Assembly (NCBI GenBank): GCA_012270865.1
Contig: JAAXHL010000109.1
Location: 43,127-107,126, forward strand
Direction: 5' to 3'
Length of the DNA stretch: 64,000 nt
Source of the DNA: Candidatus Poribacteria bacterium
GTDB taxonomy: Bacteria; Poribacteria; WGA-4E; WGA-3G
Below are positions 9,210 to 18,938 of this stretch, piece after piece; the first letter of the stretch is position 1; each line of letters begins with the position of its first letter. The translations under genes were made by a program, and so were the position numbers. Below the pieces are notes generated by a model. That model searched no databases. It was given only the letters and a program-made list of their open reading frames with translations, and was not told the DNA's origin.

Positions 9210-11345
9210 TTGAAACTTTTTACATATACTCAATCAACGTGTACACCGCGTGCGAGTCAAATTCCTGATCCCACACTCGTTGTTACTCTAATTCTCACTA
9301 TAGGCATGCTCTTTTTCACGCTGCCACGGATAGCAGCTGCACAGACCGTCCACATTCCGGACCGCAATCTCCGTTCTGCCCTTAAGTCGGCGTTAGGTAA
9401 AGAGGCGAATGAAGACATCACTCAGGTGGACATGGCAAGTTTGGAATCGTTTGACGCGTCCAGATCCTATATTCGTAATATAAGTGGACTTGAGTTTGCA
9501 ATCAATCTTACGAATCTTAATTTGGAGTTCAACCATATCTCAGCTATATCTTCTATATCTCCACTCGAAAATTTAACAAATCTTGAAGTACTGAATCTTG
9601 ATTTTATCCAGAGGATATCAGATACTCCGCCTTTTGATATTTCCTCTCTCAGAAATCTGACAAATCTACAATCGCTTTCACTCAGGGGGAACCAAATATC
9701 GGATATATCTCCTCTCAAAGATTTGACAAAACTGACCTATCTACATTTAGGTGTCAACTATAGAATATCAGATGTGTCCCCACTCAGCACTATGACAAAT
9801 TTGGAATTCCTTGATCTTGAACTTAACATCATATCAAATGTGTCCGCACTCAAAGATTTGACAAATCTGACATACTTGGATCTCGACACCAACATGGTAT
9901 CGGACGTGTCCGCACTCAAAGATATAACAAAACTGGTACGTCTGGATGCTTTTGACAATATGATAGCGGATGTGTCCGCACTTAAAGATATGACAAAACT
10001 GATAGAGTTGGATATCGACAGCAACCAGATAGTTGATGTATCTATAGTCAAAAATATGCCAGAATTATTAGTTCTGGATATCCACGGTAATATGATATCG
10101 GATATTTCTTCTCTCGAAAATTTGATAAATCTGAGAAAACTGGATATGGACGACAACGAAGTATCAGATATATCGCCGCTCAGAAATTTGATATTGACGG
10201 AATTAGACCTTGATGGTAATAAAATATTTGATGTATCTCCTCTGAGAAATATGAAACATCTGAGAGACCTCGATCTTGATGGTAATAAGATAGTAGATAT
10301 ATCACCACTCAGGGCATTGACGGCTTTGACAATACTGGATCTTCACGAGAATGAAATATCAGATATATCACCACTCAAAAATTTGGTGAACCTGACAGAT
10401 TTAGATCTTGACGACAACCAGATATCGAATATATCTGTCCTTAGTTCTTTAACGAACCTGACAATCCTGGATCTTGATGGCAACCAAATATCGAATATAT
10501 CTGCTCTCAGTGCTTTAACGAACCTGACAGAACTGGATCTTCATGATAATCAAATATTAGATATATCGCCACTGAAAAATCTGGTGAACCTGACAATATT
10601 GGATCTTCGTGAGAATCATATATCGGACTTCTCACCGATCGCTGGGTTGATAGAGAATTTGGTAGAATATGATGATGGTAACCAATCAATTCTGTCTTTC
10701 AAGACGGCAGATGTCAACCGAGATGGTGTGGTAAATATAATAGACCTCCTTTTGGTCGGTACCCATTTTAGCGATCCTGATTTTGCGGACCTTGACATTT
10801 ATCCGGATGTCAATGGCGATGGTGTCGTAGATGTGAAGGATCTCGTTGCTGTCGCAGCAGAGATAGATGCTGATGCCGCCTCCCCGACACTCAGGAACAA
10901 TTCAGTCAAAGTATCTGACCTTACGACTGCGAATCTCGCGCAGTGGATTGCTCTCGTGAAGCAGCTTGACGCGAAAGACCCACAAACGCAAAAAGGACTT
11001 GCTGTTTTGGAAAAACTCTTGGCAGCTCTCACTCTCACAGAGATACTACCCGAAGAAACGGCACTCTTGGCAAATTATCCAAACCCCTTCAATCCTGAAA
11101 CGTGGATACCGTATCAGTTAGCGAAGCCAGCGGAGGTTAACATTTCTATTCATTCTGTGGATGGAAAACTCATAAGGAAATTGGCGTTAGGGCACTTGCC
11201 TGCAGGCATATATCACAACAAATCCCGCGCAGCATATTGGGACGGTCAAAATGAATTCGGTGAACCTGTGGCGAGTGGACTCTATTTTTTTACATTTACT
11301 GCCGGTGATTTCACGGCTACCGGTAAAATGTTGATACGAAAATAA
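9210..11345 (+). CDS. Secreted leucine-rich-repeat protein with dockerin and C-terminal sorting module
   Basis: A 711-residue protein. A signal peptide (to about residue 45) is followed by internalin-like 22-residue leucine-rich repeats from about 70 to 485, with the pattern LTNLTxLDLxxNxISDISPL. Two dockerin-type EF-hand segments follow (ADVNRDGVVNIIDLL and PDVNGDGVVDVKDLV), then a linker and a C-terminal module beginning NYPNPFNPETWIPYQLA, running through SRAAYWDGQNEFGEPVASG and ending KMLIRK. The last module resembles FlgD-like/type IX-type sorting domains and probably directs the protein to the cell surface. The repeats suggest protein binding. It begins at a TTG; the next in-frame ATG is far inside. 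Confidence 0.88.
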   Translation: MKLFTYTQSTCTPRASQIPDPTLVVTLILTIGMLFFTLPRIAAAQTVHIPDRNLRSALKSALGKEANEDITQVDMASLESFDASRSYIRNISGLEFAINLTNLNLEFNHISAISSISPLENLTNLEVLNLDFIQRISDTPPFDISSLRNLTNLQSLSLRGNQISDISPLKDLTKLTYLHLGVNYRISDVSPLSTMTNLEFLDLELNIISNVSALKDLTNLTYLDLDTNMVSDVSALKDITKLVRLDAFDNMIADVSALKDMTKLIELDIDSNQIVDVSIVKNMPELLVLDIHGNMISDISSLENLINLRKLDMDDNEVSDISPLRNLILTELDLDGNKIFDVSPLRNMKHLRDLDLDGNKIVDISPLRALTALTILDLHENEISDISPLKNLVNLTDLDLDDNQISNISVLSSLTNLTILDLDGNQISNISALSALTNLTELDLHDNQILDISPLKNLVNLTILDLRENHISDFSPIAGLIENLVEYDDGNQSILSFKTADVNRDGVVNIIDLLLVGTHFSDPDFADLDIYPDVNGDGVVDVKDLVAVAAEIDADAASPTLRNNSVKVSDLTTANLAQWIALVKQLDAKDPQTQKGLAVLEKLLAALTLTEILPEETALLANYPNPFNPETWIPYQLAKPAEVNISIHSVDGKLIRKLALGHLPAGIYHNKSRAAYWDGQNEFGEPVASGLYFFTFTAGDFTATGKMLIRK

Positions 11346-11444
11346 TAGTTTGGGGACCAGAAGCACCATTTCGTTTCGGTTTTCCGTGTAAAGACTCAAA
11401 AACACAATATTCTGGGATGGGTTATCAATAAGGTCAAAAAAAAA

Positions 11445-14120
11445 ATGCGAATTTTAATATTATTGTTGATCTTCTGTTTCATGTCCCCCGCGTGGGGTCA
11501 AATTCAATTTGAAGATGTCTCACATCAGGCAGGAATCACGCGCACCGGCGAAAGTTGGGGCAATGCCTGGGGCGATTTTGATGGCGATGGATACCTCGAC
11601 TTATGGGCAACAAACCATAAACACAAACCCAGCCTCTATCGGAACAACCGCGACGGAACTTTCACAGATATTATCGACCAAGTGTGGGACGCTTACGCTT
11701 TCGCAGATACACACGGTGTCGCATGGGCAGACTTTGATAATGACGGCGACCAAGATTTAATTGTATTATGTGGTGCTGGTGGTGGTGTTAACCGTCTAAA
11801 CAGAAAACATTATAATCATTTTTATGTAAATGAAAACGGTAGGCTATATGAACGTGCCGCTGAATTCGGTGTCGACTTCCCGCTCCTTCGAGGTAGATCG
11901 CCTCTCTGGTTTGATTGGAACGGTGATGGACAACTGGACCTCCTTGTCACTGGGATAAGTCAAAACGACAGGACAGGGACCCCCGTAACACCATCAATAT
12001 TCGCGCAAACCTACGGAGAATTTGAAATTGTAAACGACCATTCGTGTTTCCACATTGAAACAGGTGCTACATTAGCACAACTTGCTGATGTCACCGACGA
12101 TGGAAACATGGAACTTTTTATTGGTAGAAGCTCATATCCTGACCACGTATATGATACATCTATTTCACAATTTCATGAAATAACAGAAACACTTAATTTT
12201 CCTAAAATTTATAATGTACAAGATGCCATATTTGCCGATTTCAATGGAGATCTATACCCAGATGCGTTTCTGGCACGTGGTATCCATCACTCCTTCGTTG
12301 ACACCTCCGCAGCAGAGAATATACAAAACATAGATGTTATACAAGAGACTGATGCGAATCCTTATAAAATAAAGGCACATGTTATACTTAACGCTGGTGA
12401 GAAAGGGTTTAGTTTTAAGACAGATGGAAAAGTCAAATTTGAAGTTCATTCTGATTGGGCATCACAATTCCGCCATGTAGTCATTGGAAAAGAAGCACTG
12501 ACTATAGATGCTTTTGACGGCGAATATATCCCAACAGATTTGGATCGGAATGTTTCGTCCTTCATTTTTGTGCTTGACCCAACGGATCCAAGAGTCGTCG
12601 GGTTGGCTGACCGTCCAGAAAATGAGAATTGGCGAACTTATGTCGGATATGACCCAGATTCAAATCGGTGGACCGTGTTATACCACACAATGCCCCCCTC
12701 TAACACAACTTGGACAGGGTTTGAGGCTCTCGTATCCGCGGCATCTCCGATTATAGATATTGAACCTATTAATTTTAGCTGGTCTGATCTTTACTATCAA
12801 CCGGTATCAATATTGTGTCTAACAACACCACCAAACCATTTCGAGCAAATTCCTTTTCCCGATGTAGGTCAGGCACGTTCCGTTGCAGCAGGAGACTTTG
12901 ATAACGATATGGATGTGGACATTTATATAGTTCGGGCAAACAGTGCTGTAAATCTACCTAACCAATTGTATGAAAACCGAGGAGATGGGACTTTTATTCA
13001 AGTCCTCGGTGCCGGCGGGGCGGAAGCATCCCCAGAAGGAAGAGGGATGAGTGCTACGATGGGCGACTACGACTTGGATGGCTATTTAGACCTCTTTGTT
13101 ACCAATGGTAGAGGCGTTTATCCATATAACAACGGACCCGACCAATTATATCGAAATATAAGCAGTGGGAACAATTGGCTACAGATTGACCTGGAGGGAA
13201 CAATTTCAAATAGAGATGGCATCGGAGCACGTCTGTTCGCCACCACACCCGATGGCAAAACCCAACTCCGCGAACGGAACGGTGGAATCCATTGGTCGCA
13301 ACAGGATCAGAAACGTATCCATTTCGGATTGGCACAGAATGAGAAGGTTAGCGAATTGAAAATTCACTGGCCAAGCGGCATCATTCAAACGTTGACCGAT
13401 GTACCTGTAAATCAGGTATTGCGTGTTGTAGAAGACGGCGTTCAAACAGCACTGCGAGGCGATATCAACCGGGATGGACTGATTGATATACTTGATTTCC
13501 TTATCATCACGGCACATTTTGGAGAAAAACCACCGACAAACGCACGAATGGATATCAACGAAGATGGACAGATAAATCTTGAAGATCTGGTCTCGATTAT
13601 CAACCTTATTGAAGAAAATCAAACCGCTGCGGCAGCACCCACTCAGAAACATCAAAGTCAAACGGCGAGCTATGCTATGCCGAATAGAATCCGTACCTTA
13701 TCAAATGCCAGTGTCGCACACCTCTATGCTTTTTACCAAAAAATTGAAGGAATCCAAGGCGACGCTACACAAATAGCATTAGTAAAACGCTTCTTAGAGC
13801 GACTGTTAATGCCAATCGGTGGTCCCCTGGAGACCAAACTCCATCCGAACTATCCGAACCCCTTTAATCCAGAAACATGGATTCCGTACCAACTCGCGAA
13901 GGACACCGAAATTACCATACGGATTTATAACACATCGGGTGAGATCGTCCGGACGCTCTTCTCAGGACATCAAGCGTCAGGTTATTACATCAGTCGAGGT
14001 CAAGCCGCTCATTGGGATGGACGAAACGAGTTGGGAGAAGCAGTGGCGAGTGGCATCTATATTTACGAATTAGAGACCCCAATTTTTAAACAGACGAGAA
14101 AGTTGGTCATTGTAAAATAA
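11445..14120 (+). CDS. FG-GAP/VCBS-repeat and ASPIC/UnbV protein with dockerin and sorting module
   Basis: A 891-residue secreted protein with a cleavable signal peptide. FG-GAP-type calcium-binding loops appear repeatedly (GDFDGDGYLDLW, ADFDNDGDQDLI, DWNGDGQLDLL, ADFNGDLYPDAF, GDFDNDMDVDIY, GDYDLDGYLDLF), the integrin-alpha beta-propeller pattern. An ASPIC/UnbV-like segment (GARLFATTPDGKTQLRE..., HFGLAQNEKV) follows near 580-650, then paired dockerin-like EF-hands (GDINRDGLIDILDF, MDINEDGQINLEDL) and the NYPNPFNPETWIPYQLA sorting module. Its neighbour upstream has the same C-terminal layout, so both are probably displayed at the surface, in adhesion or matrix binding. Confidence 0.88.
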   Translation: MRILILLLIFCFMSPAWGQIQFEDVSHQAGITRTGESWGNAWGDFDGDGYLDLWATNHKHKPSLYRNNRDGTFTDIIDQVWDAYAFADTHGVAWADFDNDGDQDLIVLCGAGGGVNRLNRKHYNHFYVNENGRLYERAAEFGVDFPLLRGRSPLWFDWNGDGQLDLLVTGISQNDRTGTPVTPSIFAQTYGEFEIVNDHSCFHIETGATLAQLADVTDDGNMELFIGRSSYPDHVYDTSISQFHEITETLNFPKIYNVQDAIFADFNGDLYPDAFLARGIHHSFVDTSAAENIQNIDVIQETDANPYKIKAHVILNAGEKGFSFKTDGKVKFEVHSDWASQFRHVVIGKEALTIDAFDGEYIPTDLDRNVSSFIFVLDPTDPRVVGLADRPENENWRTYVGYDPDSNRWTVLYHTMPPSNTTWTGFEALVSAASPIIDIEPINFSWSDLYYQPVSILCLTTPPNHFEQIPFPDVGQARSVAAGDFDNDMDVDIYIVRANSAVNLPNQLYENRGDGTFIQVLGAGGAEASPEGRGMSATMGDYDLDGYLDLFVTNGRGVYPYNNGPDQLYRNISSGNNWLQIDLEGTISNRDGIGARLFATTPDGKTQLRERNGGIHWSQQDQKRIHFGLAQNEKVSELKIHWPSGIIQTLTDVPVNQVLRVVEDGVQTALRGDINRDGLIDILDFLIITAHFGEKPPTNARMDINEDGQINLEDLVSIINLIEENQTAAAAPTQKHQSQTASYAMPNRIRTLSNASVAHLYAFYQKIEGIQGDATQIALVKRFLERLLMPIGGPLETKLHPNYPNPFNPETWIPYQLAKDTEITIRIYNTSGEIVRTLFSGHQASGYYISRGQAAHWDGRNELGEAVASGIYIYELETPIFKQTRKLVIVK

Positions 14121-14229
14121 AAAAATTGATTTGTACACAACGTACGGTTCGGTAAATTTCGCTTTTCGGTTGAAATATACTGTCAACCTTACGTATATCA
14201 AGAGGTTCAGTTGTTGCGGGGGTATTGCT

Positions 14230-15225
14230 ATGCAAATTTTAGTGCTTGACATAGGTTGTTCTTATACAAAAGGTTATCTGTTTAACAGAGACTTAGACAT
14301 CATCGCAGACCATAAATTGTCTACCGATATGACATCTCCTGAGGCACTTGAAACAACGGTCAGGGACCTCCTGGCTAAATTTGAGAACTACGCATATCAG
14401 GCAATCTTCCCCCTAAGTTTCGGAGAAGGTGTCATTTATAACAATACGATGTATGGACCTACCCACAACCGAGTGCCGTTGCTCGAAGATTATTATCATC
14501 AGACAGGCACGCCAACGGATGTCAAACGAGATATCGGTTCTGCATTCCAATCACTTTTGACCTTTCCTTGCTATACAGAGGGTCCAGCACTGCCCGTCTC
14601 AACCTATATCGCTTCTCGACTCGCGAATACTAAAATTGACACTTGGGAATTGACGCACGCCGGAAATAGCGGGATGTTTGATATTTTGCAGCGGCGTTGG
14701 GCAGCGGAGCTCCTCAAAGAACATGGATGTCAACCCTTGCCGTTTTCTTTAGCGTTCATGAGTCCAGCAACAATTGTCGGAGACACCGAAAACGGGGTCA
14801 CTGTTTTTGCTGGCGGTCATGACCATAGTTGTATCTCTGTCTTTAATCCCAAACCCATTATCATTGCCGGCACCTGGATCGTAATTAGTCATCCCGAAAT
14901 AGCGTTTCTACCCAGACAGGAAGAAAAACCCGCTGGCATCCGATGGACAATTACAGCAAACGGTGGTTTTCACAAACAGGTCGTGAAAAAAGTTTCCAAT
15001 CCGATCACCCTCTCTGAAATGAAATATCTTATTTCTATCTTTGAAATGATGAGCGTACCCGAAAAATCCGAGATTTATGTTATCGGTGGATACGGTGAGG
15101 AATTAGCACCGCAATTGGACGAATTGAATAGCGTATTCCGATTCGTTTCGCCACCTGAAGCAGAGGTGTACCAACATCGGCAGACCGCCAAATACGCTTT
15201 TAGAGCGATGGAACTTCAAACGTGA
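14230..15225 (+). CDS. FGGY-family carbohydrate kinase-like protein
   Basis: A 331-residue protein starting MQILVLDIGCSYTKGYLF, the phosphate-1 loop of the sugar-kinase/actin fold, with VFAGGHDHSC in the middle, a signature of FGGY sugar and polyol kinases, and VIGGYGEE near the end. It is shorter than typical FGGY kinases (about 450-520), mainly in the first domain. The ATG at 14230 is chosen because the fold begins there, although the frame is open to 14131. Its last bases overlap the start of the next gene (GTGA), so the two are translationally coupled. The likely job is phosphorylation of a sugar or polyol for nucleotide activation; the substrate is unknown. Confidence 0.75.
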   Translation: MQILVLDIGCSYTKGYLFNRDLDIIADHKLSTDMTSPEALETTVRDLLAKFENYAYQAIFPLSFGEGVIYNNTMYGPTHNRVPLLEDYYHQTGTPTDVKRDIGSAFQSLLTFPCYTEGPALPVSTYIASRLANTKIDTWELTHAGNSGMFDILQRRWAAELLKEHGCQPLPFSLAFMSPATIVGDTENGVTVFAGGHDHSCISVFNPKPIIIAGTWIVISHPEIAFLPRQEEKPAGIRWTITANGGFHKQVVKKVSNPITLSEMKYLISIFEMMSVPEKSEIYVIGGYGEELAPQLDELNSVFRFVSPPEAEVYQHRQTAKYAFRAMELQT

Positions 15226-15623
15226 AAAAAGTTTTAGTTACCGGTTGTTTTGACCTATTTCATTATGGACATCTAAAATTTTTAGAAGCCGCAGCAGCCT
15301 GCGGAGACCACCTCGTCGTCGGCGTCGCTGAGGACGATACTGTGCGCCGTGTCAAAGGTGAAAATAGACCTATCTATCCACTTGAACACCGCATCGCACT
15401 GTTAGCAGCGTGCCGACACGTCAACGCTGTGGAGGTCTTCTCATTAGAATCCCAACCTGATTTGGTTGCTCAAGTTGCACCGGATCTCTGTGTTGAAGGT
15501 GCAGACGGCAACGCAAGACTTCGAGAAATCCTACAAGAATTAGGGTTAGAAATACCCGTACAAACAGTCTACACCGATTTTATCCATACAACCGATATTG
15601 TGAAAAAAATCCTCCACGGTTAG
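15222..15623 (+). CDS. Cytidylyltransferase-like nucleotidyltransferase (TagD/RfaE-C family)
   Basis: A 133-residue single-domain protein with GCFDLFHYGHLKFLEAA, the HxGH nucleotide-binding motif, and the VGVAEDDTVRRVKG and NRPIYPLEHRIALL motifs of the family that includes glycerol-3-phosphate cytidylyltransferase and the HldE C-terminal domain. It transfers CMP or AMP to a phosphorylated sugar or polyol. Coupling with the upstream FGGY kinase suggests a two-step route to a nucleotide-activated building block, comparable in logic to HldE. Which nucleotide and which sugar cannot be read from sequence. Confidence 0.85.
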   Translation: MKKVLVTGCFDLFHYGHLKFLEAAAACGDHLVVGVAEDDTVRRVKGENRPIYPLEHRIALLAACRHVNAVEVFSLESQPDLVAQVAPDLCVEGADGNARLREILQELGLEIPVQTVYTDFIHTTDIVKKILHG

Positions 15624-15649
15624 AGCGGAGTTGGCAGGACCCCCAAAAC

Positions 15650-17017
15650 TTGAATCAAACGCCGAAGCTTAATTTATTCCAAAAGATAGGTGGGTTTCTC
15701 GGAAAGGTAGCACACACATCAACACGCTGGGTCATGTTGATTACTGCTGCAGGGATGGGATTAAGTCTCATCTTCCATGTGTTGATACCCAGATACCTTG
15801 GCAGCAGTGAAACAGCAGACGCTTTAATCGCAGCGTTAAAAGTTGTCCTATTAGTTGATACGATAGTTCGAGAAGGGGCTAAGTTTAGCCTTGTCCCTCT
15901 GTTCATAAAGGAGGAAACGTTAAGAAGCGATGCCGATTTTCAACGTTTTACAAACGGCACCCTGAGTTTTTCGATCACTGTTGGTGTGATTATCCTACTG
16001 CTAATAGAGATATTAGCAACCACAATTGCAAACGGACTCTTATCGAGCAGCTCTGTCGCAGGACGCGCCCAAATGTCTACCATATTGCGACTCTGTGCAC
16101 CGTTGGTTATCTTCGGGTGTGCAAGCACGGTACTTGGAGCCTTTCTCAATAGCCAGAAATACTTCAAGACTGTCGCCCTCCGAAATCTACTTCCGCCAAC
16201 ACTGGCAACTGCTGTCTTCCTATTTCTATCAGGCACTGAAAATCTGGTATACTATGTTGCAGTCGCTTATGCTTGCGGGTTTATGGTATACTTTGTGTGG
16301 TTATATATTGGGACGCATCGCGTAGGACATCGTTATCAATTAACAGGACTCCCGCTTGATACTTTACGTTCATTGAAAAATACGATTACACTGCCGACAC
16401 TCGGTTTCACCATCCGACAGACGATTGCACGTCTGTTGGTTGAGGTGTTTTTGGTCGGCAAACTCGGTGAAGGCGCAATCATATTGTACAACAGTGCTTT
16501 CCGAATCTTTTCTGCGATCCAGACGCTAATCGGTATCAGTATCGCCACAACAGGATTGCCCGATATGGCAGCAGATAAAGTCGCAGTGGATAAAGTCCGA
16601 CTCAGACAAATACTGCTCCGTAATATCCGTACTGTTCTATATATCGCTATTCCGGCAACGGTTTTGCTTCTATTCGGTTCAACAATAATCGCGCAATTGC
16701 TGTTTGGTGGCAGTAAATTTGATGAATCAGAGGTTCAACAGATAGGGCAACTCCTTCTCTATCTCGGAACCGGCACCGTATTTTCCTGCCTGATACCTGT
16801 CCTGAACGCTGGGCTTTATGCACAGAAAGCCTACAGACTTATCTTTAGGAACATGGTGACAATGGCAGTCCTAAACTTTGCCATCGCTTATGGATTGGTG
16901 ACGGTCCTCGGGCTTCAAGGTATCGCTTTAAGCGTAGCAGGGACCGCCCTCTTGGCTGTAGGGAACCTGCTCTATCTGCTCCGAAAAACTGGGGTGGCTC
17001 TATCTACAAGCACTTGA
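15650..17017 (+). CDS. MurJ/MviN-like lipid-linked glycan flippase
   Basis: A 455-residue polytopic membrane protein with about 12-14 hydrophobic segments. The start region RYLGSSETADALIAA and VVLLVDTIVREGAKFSLVPLF resembles the first helices of MurJ-type flippases, which move undecaprenyl-linked precursors across the inner membrane. Given its place between sugar-activation and sulfotransferase genes, it more likely exports the repeat unit of the local polysaccharide than lipid II; that assignment rests on context. It begins at a TTG at 15650. Confidence 0.8.
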   Translation: MNQTPKLNLFQKIGGFLGKVAHTSTRWVMLITAAGMGLSLIFHVLIPRYLGSSETADALIAALKVVLLVDTIVREGAKFSLVPLFIKEETLRSDADFQRFTNGTLSFSITVGVIILLLIEILATTIANGLLSSSSVAGRAQMSTILRLCAPLVIFGCASTVLGAFLNSQKYFKTVALRNLLPPTLATAVFLFLSGTENLVYYVAVAYACGFMVYFVWLYIGTHRVGHRYQLTGLPLDTLRSLKNTITLPTLGFTIRQTIARLLVEVFLVGKLGEGAIILYNSAFRIFSAIQTLIGISIATTGLPDMAADKVAVDKVRLRQILLRNIRTVLYIAIPATVLLLFGSTIIAQLLFGGSKFDESEVQQIGQLLLYLGTGTVFSCLIPVLNAGLYAQKAYRLIFRNMVTMAVLNFAIAYGLVTVLGLQGIALSVAGTALLAVGNLLYLLRKTGVALSTST

Positions 17018-17021
17018 GATT

Positions 17022-18011
17022 ATGATGGTTTCAACAAAAAAGGTGAGTGATTACCAATATCTAATCGTCGGTGGTACGACAAAGGCAGCTACGACTTCGC
17101 TGTTCACCTATCTTGCTGACCACCCGACGGTTTGCGCTGCATCCTATAAGGAGACGCGGTTTTTCCTTGACAAGAGGTACCCACTCCCTTCAAAATATAG
17201 ATACGATGCTGATGCTGAAGTATACAATCTGTTATTTTCAGAATGCGATGAAAACCACTTGAGACTTGAATCAACGCCGGACTATCTATATTGTCCAGCT
17301 GCCTGTGAGCGAATCGCAACGCTCTTGCCAAATGCAAAGTTGGTGTTCAGTCTCCGGGAACCGATTTCACGGCTAATCTCGTGGTATCGCTTCGCAAAAC
17401 AGATAGGAAAATTACCGCAATCCGTCGGCTTTGATGACTATATTGACCTACAATTCAATATAGCAACCTCAAAAGGACCCAAAGAGACTATAGACCCAAG
17501 AGATACGAATCACGAGGAAAATATAACGCACGAACAGCACTTACAAACACTCCAGCAGGGATGTTACGCTGCGTATCTAAAACAATATTTACAACGTTTT
17601 GGTAAAGAGCGTATTCACACACTTTTTTATGAAGAACTCGAAACTCAGCCATTAAACGTTTTGGAAGGCGTGTGTCATTTTGCCAGTATAGACAAAGGTT
17701 TCTATAAAGATTACGAATTTAAGGTCTCTAATCGTACAGAGACGATGCGAAACGCTGATATTCATCAGAAATATAGATCATTTCGATTTCAAGTGCGCCA
17801 ATGGACGCATAACAGACCCCTAATTCATCGGTTCTTACGCGGCATGAAACAAGCCGTTGAACCGTTCTATCTCCGGTTGAATACGCGTCCAAATAAAAGC
17901 ATCTCTATTTCTGAGAAGACCCAGCGTCGTTTAATGGACTACTATAAGCACGATGTGCGTGAACTCACTGAATTAATCGGTAGACAACCCCCTTGGGAAC
18001 TGTTCGCATAA
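17022..18011 (+). CDS. Sulfotransferase
   Basis: A 329-residue protein with the PAPS 5'-phosphosulfate loop as VGGTTKAATTSLFTYLADHP near the N terminus and the 3'-phosphate motif as LVFSLREPISRLISWYR. This layout fits carbohydrate sulfotransferases of the heparan sulfotransferase type. It should transfer sulfate from PAPS to a hydroxyl or amino group on the polymer made by this locus. It starts four bases after the flippase stop and is followed by a second, distinct sulfotransferase. Confidence 0.9.
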   Translation: MMVSTKKVSDYQYLIVGGTTKAATTSLFTYLADHPTVCAASYKETRFFLDKRYPLPSKYRYDADAEVYNLLFSECDENHLRLESTPDYLYCPAACERIATLLPNAKLVFSLREPISRLISWYRFAKQIGKLPQSVGFDDYIDLQFNIATSKGPKETIDPRDTNHEENITHEQHLQTLQQGCYAAYLKQYLQRFGKERIHTLFYEELETQPLNVLEGVCHFASIDKGFYKDYEFKVSNRTETMRNADIHQKYRSFRFQVRQWTHNRPLIHRFLRGMKQAVEPFYLRLNTRPNKSISISEKTQRRLMDYYKHDVRELTELIGRQPPWELFA

Positions 18012-18033
18012 ACAACGACTTCGGCGAATCACG

Positions 18034-18921
18034 ATGAACCAACACGACAACATTCAACTCATGATTGTGGGGACCCAAAAATCAGGGACATCTTCGTTAT
18101 TACGTTACCTTGCCCAACACCCTGATATTTATACACATCCGCAACCAGAGATGACCTTTTTTCTTCAAGATCACGAATATGCCCGGGGTTACGAATGGGC
18201 ATATCGCAAATACTTCTCTAAGCGTCCGCCGGATAAACAACTTATTGCCAAGAATGTAATGGTAATGTGTTCGCAAGAAATCATAAAACGTATCTATGAA
18301 CACAACCCCGAAATACACCTCGTTGTCCTACTTAGAGAACCTGTTGCGCGGGCATACTCGGCATATTGGTGGGCGCGACGCAGAGGTTGGGAAAATATCA
18401 AAACGTTTGAAGACGCACTCGCGGCAGAGGAACAACGCCTTAACGAAAATTGGTTCAAATGGCGGCAGTGCGCCTATAAATTCAACAGCACCTACTATAT
18501 TCATGTTAAAAACTTGATTTCGCAATTCGGAAAAAATCAAGTCCACTGCATCTTGACAGATACATTGAAGACTGATGCAGAGAAAGTTTGTCAACAGCTC
18601 TTTAAGGTAATGGGGATTAGCAGAGATTTTCAACCGATAGTAGAGCAACAACACAACCAAGCAGCGATGCCACGTTCCGAACGCCTCGGCTTTTTATTTA
18701 CGCAATTCCTTTCATCACGGCATCCGCTGAGACGCGCAATCCGCAAACTTGTGCCAGATGCTACAGCCTATAAACTCAGAAAGGCTGTTTTGGATTTGAA
18801 CGACAAACCGTTTACGCCACCGCCGATGAAGCCGGAAACACACGAACAGTTAACGGCTTACTTTCAACCCTTCAATAATCAATTAACCGAATTATTGGAA
18901 CAGGACCTTAAACACTGGTAA
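18034..18921 (+). CDS. Sulfotransferase
   Basis: A 295-residue protein with IVGTQKSGTSSLLRYLAQHP (PAPS 5' loop) and LVVLLREPVARAYSAYWWARRRG (3'-phosphate binding), the classical bacterial carbohydrate sulfotransferase pattern. It is clearly different in sequence from the preceding gene, so the two probably modify different positions. It lies 22 bases downstream of that gene in the same direction. Confidence 0.92.
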   Translation: MNQHDNIQLMIVGTQKSGTSSLLRYLAQHPDIYTHPQPEMTFFLQDHEYARGYEWAYRKYFSKRPPDKQLIAKNVMVMCSQEIIKRIYEHNPEIHLVVLLREPVARAYSAYWWARRRGWENIKTFEDALAAEEQRLNENWFKWRQCAYKFNSTYYIHVKNLISQFGKNQVHCILTDTLKTDAEKVCQQLFKVMGISRDFQPIVEQQHNQAAMPRSERLGFLFTQFLSSRHPLRRAIRKLVPDATAYKLRKAVLDLNDKPFTPPPMKPETHEQLTAYFQPFNNQLTELLEQDLKHW

Positions 18922-18938
18922 GTATCAAGTAGTTAGCA

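Noticed and set aside
9700..10620. Regular repeats resembling a CRISPR-like or satellite array
   Set aside because: The period is 66 bases and matches 22-residue leucine-rich repeats in a continuous coding frame.
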